This document shows, one piece after another, positions 1 through 7,083 of a DNA stretch of 13,489 nt (its first letter is position 1; each line of letters opens with the position of its first letter). The notes below the pieces were generated by a model that was not told the DNA's origin, searched no databases, and saw nothing but the letters and a program-made list of their open reading frames with translations. The DNA is from SIG299 sp045531895. GTDB lineage: Bacteria > Bacillota > Clostridia > Lachnospirales > Lachnospiraceae. Both the position numbers and the translations under genes were made by a program. The stretch spans positions 1 through 13,489 of the forward strand of contig JAZSEW010000115.1 in NCBI GenBank assembly GCA_045531895.1, given 5' to 3'.

Positions 1-162
1 AAATTTATTAAAGGTGAATATTGTCGGAATGCATCCATTCTGCTTTGCCGCAAGCACATTCTCCATCAGCATGCGGTGACCAAGATGCACACCGTCAAAC
101 TTGCCGAGAGTAATTGAAGTTTTATTCCATTGTACTTTTGAAATGTCTTTTATGATTTCCAT
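1..162 (-). CDS. ribF: Bifunctional riboflavin kinase/FAD synthetase, N-terminal fragment
   Basis: This is the first 54 codons of a gene that runs off the left edge. RibF phosphorylates riboflavin to FMN and adenylylates FMN to FAD in the cytoplasm. The visible part is the start of the FAD synthetase (nucleotidyltransferase-like) domain. It contains the motif GKFDGVHLGHR at residues 20-30, with the HxGH-type signature (H26, H29) used for nucleotide binding in this superfamily. The ATG at 160-162 is preceded by an AAGGAT ribosome binding site. It lies only 17 nt after the truB stop, so it is the next gene of the same operon; truB followed by ribF (ribC) is the usual Firmicutes order. The C-terminal riboflavin kinase domain is outside the window and cannot be judged. 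Confidence 0.93.
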   Translation of the reverse strand, partial: MEIIKDISKVQWNKTSITLGKFDGVHLGHRMLMENVLAAKQNGCIPTIFTFNKF

Positions 163-179
163 ACAATATCCTTACTCTT

Positions 180-1133
180 TTATAAAAACATCTTTACCGG
201 TGTAAATTTCTTTCCATTCTTTTCATACAGTCCTAAGAATCTACCTGTACTGTCATAGGCACGATACCAGTTTTCCGGAAATTCTGCGGTTTTCAAAGGA
301 TTTTCTTTTGATTCTACATTAGTAGACTTGGTATCATCCAACTGAAAACAATCTTGTTCATTTATATGATTGCCGTTTAACAACAACTTGTCCCACTCCG
401 GCTTCATTTGAAATGCCTTACAGGTTTCAAACACTTTTTCCACGGAAACAATCTGCTGTTCCAGTGTCCCGGCATCCCGCAGGGCTTCCACTTCGGACAA
501 TTTAAAGCTGTTTTCCAAACAGCTGTTGCCGGAACGGGTACGAAGCAGACTCTTCATACAGGCACAGGTACCAAGTTCCTTACCTATATCCCTGCATAAA
601 CTGCGAATATAAGTGCCCTTACCGCAAACAACAGTAAGTTCCGCTTCAAACAAATGTCCGTCCGCATCCAGCTCCACAGAATGTAAAGCTATATCATGTA
701 TCACAATCGGACGGCCTTTCCTCTCAATTATCTTGCCTTCTCTTGCCAGTTCATATAGTTTTTTGCCCTCCACCTTAATTGCAGAATACATAGGCGGAAT
801 CTGTTCCTGCTCACCAAGAAACTTTGGCAATACTGCATTAAGATCTTTTTCGCCGGCCGTAACCGGCAATTCCTCTATAATTTCTCCGGTCATGTCCTCC
901 GTATCAGTAGCAATACCAAACCGGATAACAGCATGATACTCCTTGATTTTGTCCGTCAGCATATCACAAAGACGGGTAGCCGTGCCAAGACACACCGGCA
1001 AAACCCCCTCTGCCTCCGGGTCCAAAGTTCCGGTATGACCGATTTTTTTCATTTTCAAAATTCCACGAAGCTTTGCCACCACATCATGAGAGGTAAAGCC
1101 TCTTTCTTTGTAGATATTCAGTATTCCATTCAT
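180..1133 (-). CDS. truB: tRNA pseudouridine(55) synthase TruB
   Basis: TruB converts U55 in the T-loop of tRNAs to pseudouridine. Counted from the chosen start the protein has 317 residues. The TruB signature GHTGTLDPEAEG begins at residue 32, and D38 is the expected catalytic aspartate. The second conserved block, GKGTYIRSLCRDIG, follows near residues 185-200. The C-terminal part (about 265-317) fits a PUA-like RNA-binding domain after a polar linker rich in Asn, Ser, Lys and Glu. The ATG at 1131-1133 is preferred over an in-frame ATG at 1175. It begins the conserved MNGILNIYK block, has an AAGGAAAA ribosome binding site upstream, and avoids translating the hairpin at 1158-1193. The gene is separated from rbfA by 88 nt, the widest gap within the operon. 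Confidence 0.95.
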   Translation of the reverse strand: MNGILNIYKERGFTSHDVVAKLRGILKMKKIGHTGTLDPEAEGVLPVCLGTATRLCDMLTDKIKEYHAVIRFGIATDTEDMTGEIIEELPVTAGEKDLNAVLPKFLGEQEQIPPMYSAIKVEGKKLYELAREGKIIERKGRPIVIHDIALHSVELDADGHLFEAELTVVCGKGTYIRSLCRDIGKELGTCACMKSLLRTRSGNSCLENSFKLSEVEALRDAGTLEQQIVSVEKVFETCKAFQMKPEWDKLLLNGNHINEQDCFQLDDTKSTNVESKENPLKTAEFPENWYRAYDSTGRFLGLYEKNGKKFTPVKMFL

Positions 1134-1157
1134 CGAAGTTTTTCCTTTTTTAAGAAA

Positions 1158-1193
1158 GCTACAGCTGTAAAACATTCATTCTACAGCTGTAGC
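1158..1193 (-). promoter_or_regulatory. Intercistronic 12-bp hairpin between rbfA and truB
   Basis: Arms at 1158-1169 and 1182-1193 are perfect reverse complements (GCTACAGCTGTA / TACAGCTGTAGC) around a 12-nt loop. On the transcribed (minus) strand the stem is followed by UUUCUU, then an A-rich tract and the truB ribosome binding site. The U-run is short and interrupted, so it resembles a weak or leaky terminator, or an RNA-stabilising or processing structure, more than a full terminator. Termination here would cut off truB and ribF. The palindrome CTACAG/CTGTAG is present in both arms. Structure is seen directly; function is inferred. Confidence 0.6.
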
Positions 1194-1221
1194 ATTTCAT
1201 TTTCCTTAAGCAAAGCCCGGA

Positions 1222-1623
1222 TTACCACTCAAAATCCTCAGACTCTTCCTCCTCTTCCCGTTCCGGAATCTTCGCAATTTCCTCATCAATCAAATGAGAC
1301 ATGCGGACACCGTATTCGATGGACTGGTCCACCGTGAAGAATAACTGTGGGGTATTGCGAAGATTTAAGCTCTTCGCCAGCTTTCCGCGAAGGAAAGGCG
1401 CAGCACTCTTTAATCCCTTGACAGCATCATATTGAGCCTGCTCGTCACCGAGAACACTTACATACACCTTTGCTGTCTTTAAATCCGGAGCAACTTCGCA
1501 TGCCACGATGGAAGTCATCAGCGGATTTATTCTCGGATCTTTAAGTTCTGTACGAATCAGCACAGAAAGCTCTTTCATCACTTCCTGATTGATACGTGTA
1601 TTTTTTACACTGTTTTTTCTCAT
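1222..1623 (-). CDS. rbfA: 30S ribosome-binding factor RbfA
   Basis: RbfA is a small KH-like protein that binds the immature 30S subunit and helps mature the 5' end of 16S rRNA, with a role in cold adaptation. The protein has 133 residues, normal for the family. It shows the family pattern: an N-terminal helix with RINQEVMKELS, then LKDPRI, then VSVLGDE, and RNTPQLFFTVDQSIEYG in the C-terminal half. The last 15 or so residues are an acidic tail of Glu and Asp. The ATG (1621-1623) overlaps the infB stop as ATGA, so the two genes are very likely translationally coupled. In many Clostridia a DHH-family phosphoesterase (nrnA) follows rbfA; here none does. Confidence 0.95.
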   Translation of the reverse strand: MRKNSVKNTRINQEVMKELSVLIRTELKDPRINPLMTSIVACEVAPDLKTAKVYVSVLGDEQAQYDAVKGLKSAAPFLRGKLAKSLNLRNTPQLFFTVDQSIEYGVRMSHLIDEEIAKIPEREEEEESEDFEW

Positions 1624-4499
1624 TTTCTAGGCACCTCAACCATCATATATAACTCAACCTGGTCAAATTCCTGAAGATCATTAAACTTTTCAAATACAAG
1701 ACCGCATTCGTAGCCGGTAGCAACTTCCTTTACATCGTCCTTGAAACGCTTTAAGGATGCTAACGGACCATCATAAATCTGTGTTCCTTCTCTTGTAATT
1801 CTTGCCTTACAGCCACGAACAATCTTACCATCCATAACATAGGAACCTGCAATCACACCAACACCGGAAGCCTTGAAGGTCTGACGAACCTCGGCATGAC
1901 CAATAACCTTTTCTTCGTATTCAGGATCAAGCATACCCTTCATGGCTGCTTCAATATCTTCGATTGCCTGATAGATAACACGATACAGACGAAGATCAAC
2001 CTTTTCACGATCAGCAATTTCCTTTGCTGTGTTATCCGGCTTTACATTGAAACCGATAATGATTGCATTGGATGCGCTGGCTAAAGTTACGTCAGATTCA
2101 TTAATTGCACCTACACCACCATGGATGACACGAACTGCAACCTCTTCATTGGTTAACTTCATTAAACTCTGCTTTACAGCTTCTACAGAGCCCTGAACAT
2201 CTGCCTTTACAATAATATTTAATTCCTTAATATTTCCGGCCTGAATCTGGGAGAAAAGACCATCTAAGGATAATCTTGCCTTAGTATCTGCAATCAGTTT
2301 TTCCTTACTCTGTGAAATGAAAGCTTCTGCAATCGTTCTTGCTTCCTTTTCATTCTCTGTTGCAAGGAACACTTCGCCGGCATCCGGCACACCATTCAGT
2401 CCAAGAATTTCTACTGGTGTAGAAGGAGTTGCTTCCTTAACTCTTCTTCCCTTATCGTCCATCATAGCACGTACCTTACCATATGCAGAACCAATGGCAA
2501 TAGTGTCACCTACATGCAGGGTACCCTTTTGAACAAGAATGGTAGCTACAGGACCACGACCCTTATCTAACTGTGCTTCAATAACGATACCTCTTGCTCT
2601 TCTGTTTGGATTAGCCTTGTATTCAGCAACCTCAGCAGTTAAGAGAATCATTTCCAGAAGTTTATCAATACCTTCCTTAGTATGTGCGGAAACCGGAACA
2701 AATATTGTATCGCCGCCCCAGTCTTCTGCAATGAGGCCATGCTCTGTCAATTCCTGCTTTACGCGTTCAATGTTGGCAGCAGGCTTATCAATTTTATTTA
2801 CCGCAACGATAATTTCGATACCGGCAGCCTTCGCATGGCTGATAGCTTCCACTGTCTGCGGCATTACACCATCATCTGCAGCAACTACTAAAATAGCAAT
2901 ATCCGTAGACTTTGCACCGCGCATACGCATCGCAGTGAAAGCTTCATGTCCCGGAGTATCAAGGAAGGTAATCTTTTCACCGTTTGCCTCAACCATATAC
3001 GCACCGATGTGCTGGGTAATACCGCCTGCTTCTTTTGCAGTTACGCTGGTGGAACGAATGGCATCAAGCAAGGAAGTTTTACCGTGGTCAACATGACCCA
3101 TAACGCAGACAACCGGAGGTCTGGTTACCATGGTTGCTTCGTCTTCTTCATCTTCCTTTAAGAGTTCTTCTACTACATTAACCTTAACTTCCTTTTCTGC
3201 GATAATTTCATATTCTAACGCAATTTCTTCTGCTTCTTCAAAGGACAGTTCCTGATTGATGGAAACCATTTTACCTGCTAAGAATAACTTCTTAACAATA
3301 GCTGCCGCCGGCTGCTTCATCTTGTCAGCCAGTTCCTTTAATGTAAGAGATTCCGGAATTACAATAGTCTTGATTTCATCTTCCTTCTTCTCTTCCTTTA
3401 CAACAACAGGCTTAATGAAAGCACCCTTTCTGTTCGGATCCTTCTTACCCTTCATCAGCTTGTCGTAATCTTCATCATGGTCTCTCTTCTTATCGCGATC
3501 ACGGTCCTTGTCACGGTTAGAATAAGCTGCTGCTCTCTGTTCTTTGGTCAGCTCATTTGCAAAATCACTCTTGATAGAACTCTTCTCGCCGCCCTTATAG
3601 CCACCTCGGGACTGTGGTCTTCTGTCATTGCTATCGGAATCCTTATCCTTGTCAAAAAATTTATCCTTACCATAGCCGCCTTGACCCTGTGGTCTGCCGC
3701 CAAAATTTCCACCGCCCTGCGGACGCTGACCACCCATTGGACGGTCTCCCTGTGGGCGTCTTTCTCCATTAAATGGTCTGTCTCCCTGTGGTCTCTGACC
3801 ATTAAACGGTCTGTCACCCTGCGGACGTCTCTCTCCATTATATGGACGGTCTCCCTGCGGTCTCTGACCCTGTGGTCTGTCACCCTGTGGACGTCTTTCT
3901 CCACCAAACTGACCACTCTGTGGACGCTGGCCCTGTGGTCTCTGGCCATTAAACGGTCTGTCTCCCTGTGGGCGTCTTTCTCCATTAAACTGGCCTCCCT
4001 GCGGACGCTGACCACCCATTGGACGGTCTCCCTGCGGTCTCTGACCATTAAACGGTCTGTCTCCCTGTGGACGTCTCTCTCCACCAAACTGACCTCCCTG
4101 TGGGCGCTGGCCCTGGGAACCATTCTGGGAACGCTCTCCCATTGGTCTCTGACCCTGACTGTTTACCGGACGGTCTGTGCTCATTGGACGTCTCATTTCG
4201 CCCTGTCCACCCTGTGGTCTTGGCTGTACAGGTGCAGTACCTGCCGGTTTTGCAGCCTGCTGTGGCGCAGACTGTTGCGGTGCCGCCGGCTTAGCCACAG
4301 GTTCTGCATTTTTTGCCACAGGCTTTTCTGTAGCCACGGGCTTCTTACCAAACTTTACTCTGACCATATCTATTTCTTTATCTTCAATATTACTTGCGTG
4401 GCTTTTCACCGCACTACCGTTCTCTGTAAGATATGCAACTACATCCTTACTTTGAACGTCCAGCTCCTTTGCCAGCTCATATACTTTCATTTTTGCCAT
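1620..4499 (-). CDS. infB: Translation initiation factor IF-2
   Basis: IF2 is the GTPase that brings initiator tRNA to the 30S subunit and promotes 50S joining. The 959-residue protein shows these parts in order: a first IF2_N module (about 1-50), an Ala/Pro/Gln linker, an Arg/Gly/Gln/Pro repeat region (about 93-270), a highly charged Lys/Asp/Arg segment (about 277-350), and a second IF2_N module (about 379-432). The GTPase domain follows, then domains II to IV. The GTPase motifs are G1 GHVDHGKT at 468-475, G2 GGITQHIGAY at 492-501, G3 DTPGH at 514-518, G4 NKID at 568-571 and G5 SAH at 604-606; all are intact. The ATG has a GGAGG site 7 nt upstream. It follows rplGA by 36 nt and overlaps rbfA by 4 nt (ATGA). 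Length above that of B. subtilis IF2 comes from the disordered linker. Confidence 0.98.
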   Translation of the reverse strand: MAKMKVYELAKELDVQSKDVVAYLTENGSAVKSHASNIEDKEIDMVRVKFGKKPVATEKPVAKNAEPVAKPAAPQQSAPQQAAKPAGTAPVQPRPQGGQGEMRRPMSTDRPVNSQGQRPMGERSQNGSQGQRPQGGQFGGERRPQGDRPFNGQRPQGDRPMGGQRPQGGQFNGERRPQGDRPFNGQRPQGQRPQSGQFGGERRPQGDRPQGQRPQGDRPYNGERRPQGDRPFNGQRPQGDRPFNGERRPQGDRPMGGQRPQGGGNFGGRPQGQGGYGKDKFFDKDKDSDSNDRRPQSRGGYKGGEKSSIKSDFANELTKEQRAAAYSNRDKDRDRDKKRDHDEDYDKLMKGKKDPNRKGAFIKPVVVKEEKKEDEIKTIVIPESLTLKELADKMKQPAAAIVKKLFLAGKMVSINQELSFEEAEEIALEYEIIAEKEVKVNVVEELLKEDEEDEATMVTRPPVVCVMGHVDHGKTSLLDAIRSTSVTAKEAGGITQHIGAYMVEANGEKITFLDTPGHEAFTAMRMRGAKSTDIAILVVAADDGVMPQTVEAISHAKAAGIEIIVAVNKIDKPAANIERVKQELTEHGLIAEDWGGDTIFVPVSAHTKEGIDKLLEMILLTAEVAEYKANPNRRARGIVIEAQLDKGRGPVATILVQKGTLHVGDTIAIGSAYGKVRAMMDDKGRRVKEATPSTPVEILGLNGVPDAGEVFLATENEKEARTIAEAFISQSKEKLIADTKARLSLDGLFSQIQAGNIKELNIIVKADVQGSVEAVKQSLMKLTNEEVAVRVIHGGVGAINESDVTLASASNAIIIGFNVKPDNTAKEIADREKVDLRLYRVIYQAIEDIEAAMKGMLDPEYEEKVIGHAEVRQTFKASGVGVIAGSYVMDGKIVRGCKARITREGTQIYDGPLASLKRFKDDVKEVATGYECGLVFEKFNDLQEFDQVELYMMVEVPRK
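3690..4223 (-). repeat. Degenerate RPQG-type repeat inside infB
   Basis: This is the part of infB encoding IF2 residues 93-270. The protein cycles through short variants of RPQGDRPFNGQ and GGQFGGERRPQGD. By eye it has 33 Arg, 16 Asp plus Glu and no Lys, with Phe (and one Tyr) spaced through it, so it is net positive and predicted disordered. At DNA level the plus strand shows many copies of segments such as GGTCTGTCTCCCTGTGG, which suggests growth by tandem duplication followed by divergence. The low complexity keeps other frames open on both strands; those reading frames are not genes. The number of units probably varies between strains (inference). Confidence 0.85.
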
Positions 4500-4535
4500 T
4501 TATTTACCTCCGCGTTTTTACGCCTATCCTGAACT

Positions 4536-4844
4536 CTATATCTTTTTCATAACTGCCTTTGCAAATCCCTCGTCCAACAGCGCAAGGGATGCTCTGTATT
4601 CCTTTCCGATAGCATGCCCCAGTTCTTCTTTGGTACCATAAATAATTATCGGAACCTTATAAAAGGTGCATTTATCCTGAAACATCTTCTTCGTATTATC
4701 AGACGCATCCTCTGCCACAACAACAAGGTAAGCCGTTCCTGATTTTACCGCTGTTTCTGTCTGAAACTCCCCACTGGCAAGACGACCGGCTCTGGCTGCC
4801 AGACCAAACATGGAAAGAACCTTTTTATCTGCCTGATTACTCAA
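4536..4844 (-). CDS. rplGA: L7Ae-family K-turn RNA-binding protein YlxQ (RplGA)
   Basis: This is a 102-residue protein of the ribosomal L7Ae/L30e/S12e/Gadd45 fold, whose bacterial YlxQ members bind kink-turn RNA. Family features seen are LSMFGLAARAGRLASGE near the N-terminus, the central strand AYLVVVAEDASDNTKK, and the C-terminal segment with AIGKE that packs against the RNA. The likely start is TTG at 4842-4844, not ATG. It has AAGGAG upstream and keeps the full N-terminal helix, while the first in-frame ATG (codon 12) would remove that helix. The start lies 8 nt inside the end of rnpM, so translation is probably coupled. The precise cellular role of YlxQ is not settled; its constant place between rnpM and infB suggests a link to RNA or ribosome metabolism. 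Confidence 0.9.
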   Translation of the reverse strand: MSNQADKKVLSMFGLAARAGRLASGEFQTETAVKSGTAYLVVVAEDASDNTKKMFQDKCTFYKVPIIIYGTKEELGHAIGKEYRASLALLDEGFAKAVMKKI

Positions 4845-5106
4845 CTGCGCTCAGCTCCTTTTCCAGAGTTTCATATATTTCGTCAGGAATCTTTATCTGA
4901 AGGGAACGTTCCAACCCTCTGGACTTTCTCGCCTGCTTAAAGCACTCCAAGGAATTGCAAAGGTAAGCCCCTCTGCCGTTTTTCTTACCGGTCTTATCAA
5001 GAACAATTTCTGTTTCCGTTGTTTTTAATACACGAATCAGTTCCTTTTTCGGTTTCATGTCACCACAACCGGGACATTTTCTTAATGGAATCTTTTTCTC
5101 AGCCAT
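4837..5106 (-). CDS. rnpM: RNase P modulator RnpM (formerly YlxR)
   Basis: This is an 89-residue member of the YlxR/DUF448 family. In B. subtilis the family member is reported to bind the RNase P RNA and modulate tRNA processing, hence the name RnpM. The sequence shows the CPGC pair at residues 11-14, the family core LIRVLKT...LDKTGK, and the signature GRGAYLC at 44-50, followed by C55 and a basic helix (KQARKSRGLERSL). Four cysteines in two pairs could suggest a metal site, but that is only inference. The ATG (5104-5106) is 31 nt after the nusA stop with a GAGGGA ribosome binding site, and the end overlaps the TTG start of rplGA. Recognition of the family is secure; the function is taken from homologues. 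Confidence 0.92.
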   Translation of the reverse strand: MAEKKIPLRKCPGCGDMKPKKELIRVLKTTETEIVLDKTGKKNGRGAYLCNSLECFKQARKSRGLERSLQIKIPDEIYETLEKELSAVE

Positions 5107-5137
5107 AATTCCCTCTCGCTTCTATTCAAATATTTGA

Positions 5138-6385
5138 TTACTTTTCCTCGTAATCATCATTCCACTGTTCTTCGTACTGACCTTCATACTCTTCAGCGTA
5201 TTCCCCGGCGTACTCGCCATTATAATTACCATCATAATTGTCATCATACTCATTGTTATATTCACCATCATACGCTCCGTACTGGTCGTTGTACTGCTCA
5301 TTATACTGTCCGTCGTCATTCCACTGCTCTTCATAGTAAGTTCCTGCCTGGGATTCGGACTTAATGTCAATTTTATATCCGGTCAGTCTTGCAGCCAGTC
5401 TTGCATTCTGACCTTCACGGCCAATTGCAAGGGAAAGCTGATAATCCGGAACAATAACTCTTGCACTCTTTTCTTCCGGATCAACATCTACAGAAACAAC
5501 CTTTGCAGGACTCAGTGCATTTTCAATCAAGGTTGCAGGATCCTCACTCCAGTTGATAATATCAATCTTTTCACCACGAAGTTCCTCAACAATTGCATTT
5601 ACTCTGGCACCATTTACACCTACGCAGGCACCTACCGGGTCTACATTAGGGTCATTGGAATACACTGCCATCTTTGTTCTGGCACCGGCTTCTCTGGAAA
5701 TACTCTTAATTTCTACAGTACCATCCTTTACTTCGGTAACCTCTGCCTCAAATAGTCTCTTTACTAATTCCGGATGTGTTCTGGAAACAGTAATTCTAGG
5801 TCCTCTTGTGGTATCCTCAACCTTAAGTACATATAATTTCACACGCTCTGTCGGGCGGAAGTATTCACCACGAATCTGCTCATTTTCAGTAAGAATGGCA
5901 TCCACCTTGCCAAGATTGATGCAGATATTGTTACCCTGATATCTTTGTACAATACCGGTAACGATATCTCTTTCCTTTGTAAAATACTGGTTATACAGTG
6001 CCTTTCTTTCTTCCTCGCGAATCTTCTGCACAACCACCTGTTTTGCCTTCTGTGCAGCAATACGGCCAAAGTTCTTTGGAGTCACCTCGATGTTAATGAT
6101 ATCACCAACCTGAAGTGCCTTCTTAGGAAACTTTAACTTTGCTTCTGCAAGAGTAATCTGGAGTACAGCATCTTCAACTTCTTCCACAATTTCCTTCTCT
6201 GCATACACATTGAAAGCACCTGTTTCCCTATTAATTAAAACCTTGATATTATCTGCCTTGCCATACTGGTTCTTACAAGCAGCAAGAAGAGAATTTTCAA
6301 TTGCCTCTAACAGGATTTCTTTACTGATATCCTTTTCCTTCTCAATCTGATTTAAAGCCTCCAGTAATTCTTTGTTTGCGTTCAT
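5138..6385 (-). CDS. nusA: Transcription termination/antitermination factor NusA with unusual acidic Tyr-rich tail
   Basis: NusA binds RNA polymerase and nascent RNA and controls pausing, termination and antitermination. The 415-residue protein has the N-terminal polymerase-binding domain (about 1-125), the S1 domain (about 138-203), KH1 with GVNG at 256-259, and KH2 with GREG at 322-325. The conserved core ends near residue 345, where many Firmicutes NusA proteins end or nearly end. Residues 350-415 add an acidic extension with 15 Tyr and 2 Trp, spaced mostly every four residues, and only one basic residue (K415). It is not recognisable as the helical acidic repeats (AR1/AR2) of E. coli NusA. 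The ATG follows rimP by 33 nt with GGGAGG upstream. Core identity is certain; the role of the tail is unknown. Confidence 0.97.
   Translation of the reverse strand: MNANKELLEALNQIEKEKDISKEILLEAIENSLLAACKNQYGKADNIKVLINRETGAFNVYAEKEIVEEVEDAVLQITLAEAKLKFPKKALQVGDIINIEVTPKNFGRIAAQKAKQVVVQKIREEERKALYNQYFTKERDIVTGIVQRYQGNNICINLGKVDAILTENEQIRGEYFRPTERVKLYVLKVEDTTRGPRITVSRTHPELVKRLFEAEVTEVKDGTVEIKSISREAGARTKMAVYSNDPNVDPVGACVGVNGARVNAIVEELRGEKIDIINWSEDPATLIENALSPAKVVSVDVDPEEKSARVIVPDYQLSLAIGREGQNARLAARLTGYKIDIKSESQAGTYYEEQWNDDGQYNEQYNDQYGAYDGEYNNEYDDNYDGNYNGEYAGEYAEEYEGQYEEQWNDDYEEK
5141..5338 (-). repeat. Aromatic tetrad repeat encoding the NusA C-terminal tail
   Basis: This encodes NusA residues 350-415. 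Tyr occurs at 350, 351, 361, 365, 369, 372, 376, 380, 384, 388, 392, 396, 400, 404 and 412, and Trp at 355 and 408. Thus from 376 to 412 every fourth residue is aromatic, and the three positions between are Glu, Asp, Asn, Gln, Gly or Ala. The block YEEQWNDD occurs at both ends (351-358 and 404-411), a sign of internal duplication. By count there are 23 Asp plus Glu against one Lys. The 12-nt codon period is imperfect at DNA level. Confidence 0.85.
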
Positions 6386-6418
6386 TGCCTTAATTTTCCT
6401 CCCTTATACGACTTTTTA

Positions 6419-6886
6419 TTAGAAATGCACCACAAGTCTTACACTTGCAATGTTACTTCTTTCAAATTCCAGTTCGTTTTCTTTTTCGTCACTGATAACA
6501 ATTATTTCATCAGTGAAGCGTTCCAGAAAACCGGTGAATTCCTTCTGCTTATCCAACGCCTTAAACAGCTTGATTTCCACCTCTTCACCGATGCTTTTTT
6601 CAAAATGCTTATCTTTCTTTAAAGCACGACCAAGCCCCGGGGAGCTGACTTCCAGAATATAAGCATCCGGAATAAAATCCTTTTCATCAAGCAAATCGCT
6701 GAGTCTGCGGCTTACCAGTTCACAATCGTTAATGTTTATGCCACCTTCTTTGTCGATGTAAGCCCGCAGATAAAAGGTACCTGCTTCTTTTACGAACTCT
6801 ACATCGTAAAGTTCGAAATTATTTTCCTTTAAAATGGGTTCTAACAGTTGCTCCGTCTTACGTTCATATTCTTCTCGTTTTGCCAT
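6419..6886 (-). CDS. rimP: Ribosome maturation factor RimP
   Basis: RimP binds free 30S subunits and helps assemble the S12/central-domain region of the small subunit. The 155-residue protein has the two-domain RimP layout. The N-terminal alpha/beta domain carries FELYDVEFVKE and YIDKEGGININDCE, then the family signature LEVSSPGLGR with SSPGLGR at residues 81-87. A C-terminal SH3-like beta domain (about 95-155) completes it. It is the first gene of the operon: a promoter and a leader hairpin lie upstream, and the ATG at 6884-6886 is preceded by AGGGGAAG. rimP directly before nusA is the standard order across Firmicutes and many other bacteria. Confidence 0.96.
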   Translation of the reverse strand: MAKREEYERKTEQLLEPILKENNFELYDVEFVKEAGTFYLRAYIDKEGGININDCELVSRRLSDLLDEKDFIPDAYILEVSSPGLGRALKKDKHFEKSIGEEVEIKLFKALDKQKEFTGFLERFTDEIIVISDEKENELEFERSNIASVRLVVHF

Positions 6887-6923
6887 ATTTCACTTCCCCT
6901 GCTCTCTTTCCTGATAAACATGA

Positions 6924-6953
6924 ATTAAGAGTGGGCTTGCACCCACTCTTAAT
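6924..6953 (-). promoter_or_regulatory. Leader hairpin of the rimP-nusA-infB operon
   Basis: A perfect 12-bp inverted repeat, ATTAAGAGTGGG / CCCACTCTTAAT, surrounds a 6-nt loop. It begins about 17 nt after the predicted start of transcription and ends 37 nt before the rimP ATG. No U-tract follows on the minus strand, so it is not a plain terminator. From memory, GAGTGGG...CCCACTC hairpins often precede rimP in Firmicutes, which would point to a conserved 5' UTR element, perhaps for stability or autoregulation; I could not check this. The structure is seen directly. Confidence 0.65.
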
Positions 6954-6976
6954 CTAAGTCTATATGTTACATATGG

Positions 6977-7005
6977 ATTATAGCACTGTTCTACCGAAAA
7001 AACAA
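6977..7005 (-). promoter_or_regulatory. Sigma-A promoter of the rimP operon
   Basis: On the minus strand there is -35 TTGTTT (7000-7005), a 17-nt spacer, and -10 TATAAT (6977-6982) with an upstream TGC giving an extended -10. The predicted transcription start is near 6970, which leaves a leader of about 84 nt. It lies between the end of the hydratase gene and rimP, which separates the two transcription units. Confidence 0.8.
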
Positions 7006-7047
7006 GGGCTTTTTGAATTATTTTTCCTTATTTTATGCGGTTTTAGC

Positions 7048-7080
7048 GTTATAGTTCACTCGTACCTCAAGAACTGTAAC
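7048..7080 (-). other. Inverted repeat just after the hydratase stop
   Basis: Arms at 7048-7057 and 7071-7080 match over 10 positions with one C-A mismatch around a 13-nt loop. It starts 3 nt after the stop codon on the minus strand. No T-run follows, so it is at best an atypical terminator or a 3'-end stabilising stem for the hydratase mRNA. Confidence 0.35.
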
Positions 7081-7083
7081 AGT

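Noticed and set aside
1134..1175. An upstream in-frame ATG that would add 14 residues to TruB
   Set aside because: The added residues come from the hairpin region and are not family-like, while the downstream ATG has a ribosome site and begins the conserved MNGILNIYK block.
3548..4123. A 191-codon open frame on the minus strand in another frame within infB
   Set aside because: It is a frame-shifted reading of the same low-complexity repeat, full of Arg, Asp and Val, with no start signal.
3477..4532. A 351-codon open frame on the plus strand opposite infB
   Set aside because: It is antisense to the Arg/Gly repeat of IF2 and its Ser/Trp/Leu-rich composition simply mirrors those codons. It has no recognisable domain, and infB is unmistakable on the other strand.
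5122..5370. Open frames on both strands over the NusA tail (Thr/Ser/Met-rich on minus, His-rich on plus)
   Set aside because: They are shadows of the repetitive tail codons; the nusA frame runs through with an intact core and a normal stop.
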